Shown here: piece by piece, positions 62,480-64,000 of the stretch
How positions within the stretch are numbered: position 1 is the first letter of the stretch
How the letters are laid out: every line of letters begins with the position of its first letter
NCBI RefSeq assembly: GCF_910591885.1
Contig: NC_063276.1
Span: forward strand, 7,130,001-7,194,000
DNA length: 64,000 nt
Reading direction: 5' to 3'
Origin: Bombus terrestris
Taxonomy: Eukaryota > Arthropoda > Insecta > Hymenoptera > Apidae
Translations under genes and position numbers: made by a program
Notes under the pieces: generated by a model
Databases searched by the model: none
What the model was told of the DNA's origin: nothing
What the model saw: only the letters and a program-made list of their open reading frames with translations

Positions 62480-64000
62480 GGAAATCAATTTTATATTAGA
62501 AAACGAAGTGCGTGCGTAGCGAGAAAATTGTTCGTTCGTTTCGACGAACCTTATTTGCGTATTAAGAACGGCTGGTACCTAGCACGGTACGCGAACGACT
62601 GACAGATTTCCTTTCGGACGCGTAATTTCGACAACCTTCGCTTCGAACGTTGACGAGTCTTTGTGTTTATAAACTGATCGCGTTTAGGTATGTGTTCGAT
62701 GTGTTTGAAATTTACAAACAATCTACGTACAGGATTTGTGTTTTAAATGGGAAGTTTTGATACTTGAATGATAGAAAATTATATAATAAGTAGAGCGTAG
62801 ATATTTATGCGTTTATTTACGTATTTTGTTAGAAACTTGTGTGGTAGAGAAATACGCGTAATAGGGAAACACGTATAAAAATATATTTAACGAGTAAAAT
62901 TATCTTTAAATTGAATTTAATTAAATTGATTACTCGAGTAAAATTAATTAGAGCTTTTTAATTTTCTGCGAAATCATGCAACATGCAAAAATAAGGTTGG
63001 TAGTAAGCGAAACATCGGAGTAGTTTTAAGGCTGGTGTCGAGTATGCTTATTTGTAAGCCGTCAGTTCAGTTTTATGGATGTTCGTCAAGTGAAACAAGT
63101 CGTTAGATGACTCATATCCCACGCCAGAGGCCCTCATTTGTAACAATGTGCTCCTTCAAAAAGCACATGCTTTAAAAAAAAAAAACATCTCTTTTTCCTG
63201 GTAAACGAATATCAGCAACTTATCGTCGCAAGAAAATGAAAATTATTTTCAGTTCTTTAACGATCGATAGGATTTCTGGCCGATCGATATGAACGTCTTT
63301 CGTTCCAATAAATTCACGACACTCCAATTACGATCCACAATTATACAATTTTACTATAATCGGTTGACGTTCATTAATAAACCGTGAGCTCATTTACGAG
63401 ACTGAATAGAAAACGATACAGCGTGTTTAAACTCGGATAACGTGGAAACTAATGAAGGTAAAGTAATAAATTTTCCGAGGAAGATTCAAAATGGCTTCTC
63501 GTACAGTCCGTGACGGGAATATCGGTTCTCTCCTTACACTTTGTTCGCTGGGTAAGAAAATAACATAGTTTCTAAAACAATCTTCCTAAAATATACCCGT
63601 TATAATCTTTTATACGTATATATTTTATGTTACTTTTGGAGGAATATAGATTATCAATACAACCGTTCGTCGTGTCAGTTATTTATACATGTGACATTTA
63701 AAAATGAGCTTCTAAAAAAAAAAGTCATACTCAGATAAGAACTGATTACTTTATCGAGCGAATCGCAAACACATGTCAACTAAAATATAACAAGTAATTT
63801 CAATGAGTATGTATACACTAACCTCCACGTTATCTCTTATCTAAAGTTTTAAAAATGATAATAATGTTAGATTATTCTGTAAAATTTTAATTCCTTTAGA
63901 TAAAATTTTCCGGCATTTATTATCTGTTATTTTCTGGAACTACATGTATTCCATCATTTTGGAAATTTTTCAATATTTCTCAGGTGTTGCCAGAATTTCC
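62480..64000. other. Upstream intron or 5' region of the ARID5-type gene
   Basis: It is AT-rich with no convincing minus-strand ATG exon. A plus-strand ATG in good context (CAAAATGG, 63491) starts a 20-codon frame that meets GGTAAG at 63551. It is too short to call. Confidence 0.5.

Noticed and set aside
63491..63551. Possible short first exon on the plus strand (CAAAATGG start, then GGTAAG)
   Set aside because: Only 20 codons, on the strand opposite the recognised gene, with no family match; start and donor motifs of this quality occur by chance.
1..64000. CRISPR arrays, tRNA or rRNA genes, bacterial operons
   Set aside because: None seen; the repeats present are eukaryotic tandem repeats and microsatellites without regular unique spacers.

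Overview
The window looks like non-coding DNA from an insect nuclear genome, most likely a hymenopteran and probably a bee. It is AT-rich overall but unusually dense in CpG dinucleotides, has GA, AT and GC microsatellites and long A/T runs, carries scattered eroded DNA-transposon pieces, and contains one spliced exon with canonical GT/AG boundaries. There are no bacterial-type genes, operons, or rRNA or tRNA genes that I can recognise. The species call is an inference from composition and from the one recognisable gene.

One host coding exon can be supported with high confidence, at 62221-62472 on the minus strand. It encodes 84 residues of the N-terminal BAH-like region of an ARID5-type (ARID5B-like) chromatin protein and is bounded by a clear acceptor and donor. 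No further exon of that gene, such as the rest of the BAH-like region or the ARID domain, was recognised at lower coordinates. Most or all of 1-62220 may therefore be one very long intron of this gene, or that intron plus intergenic DNA.

The rest holds transposon debris and anonymous sequence. (a) A broken Tc1/mariner-type transposase lies at about 48051-48605 (minus), directly beside a four-copy tandem array with a 154 bp unit (47427-48034). (b) A family of very short elements with inverted ends flanked by TA lies at about 13055, 20274, 20556, 42449, 50245 and 54370; they share ends and in some cases internal sequence. (c) A 217 bp piggyBac-like miniature element with nested palindromes lies at 38037-38253. 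(d) A decayed coding region of about 235 codons lies at 9541-10245 (minus), with two internal stops and a frameshift. It is cysteine-bearing and does not look like a host exon; it is possibly an old viral insertion. (e) Long strand-asymmetric purine tracts lie at about 3300-3825, 34740-35120 and 42120-42330, together with other simple repeats.

The remaining open reading frames are short, unrecognised and mostly compatible with chance. The best of them are listed at low confidence.
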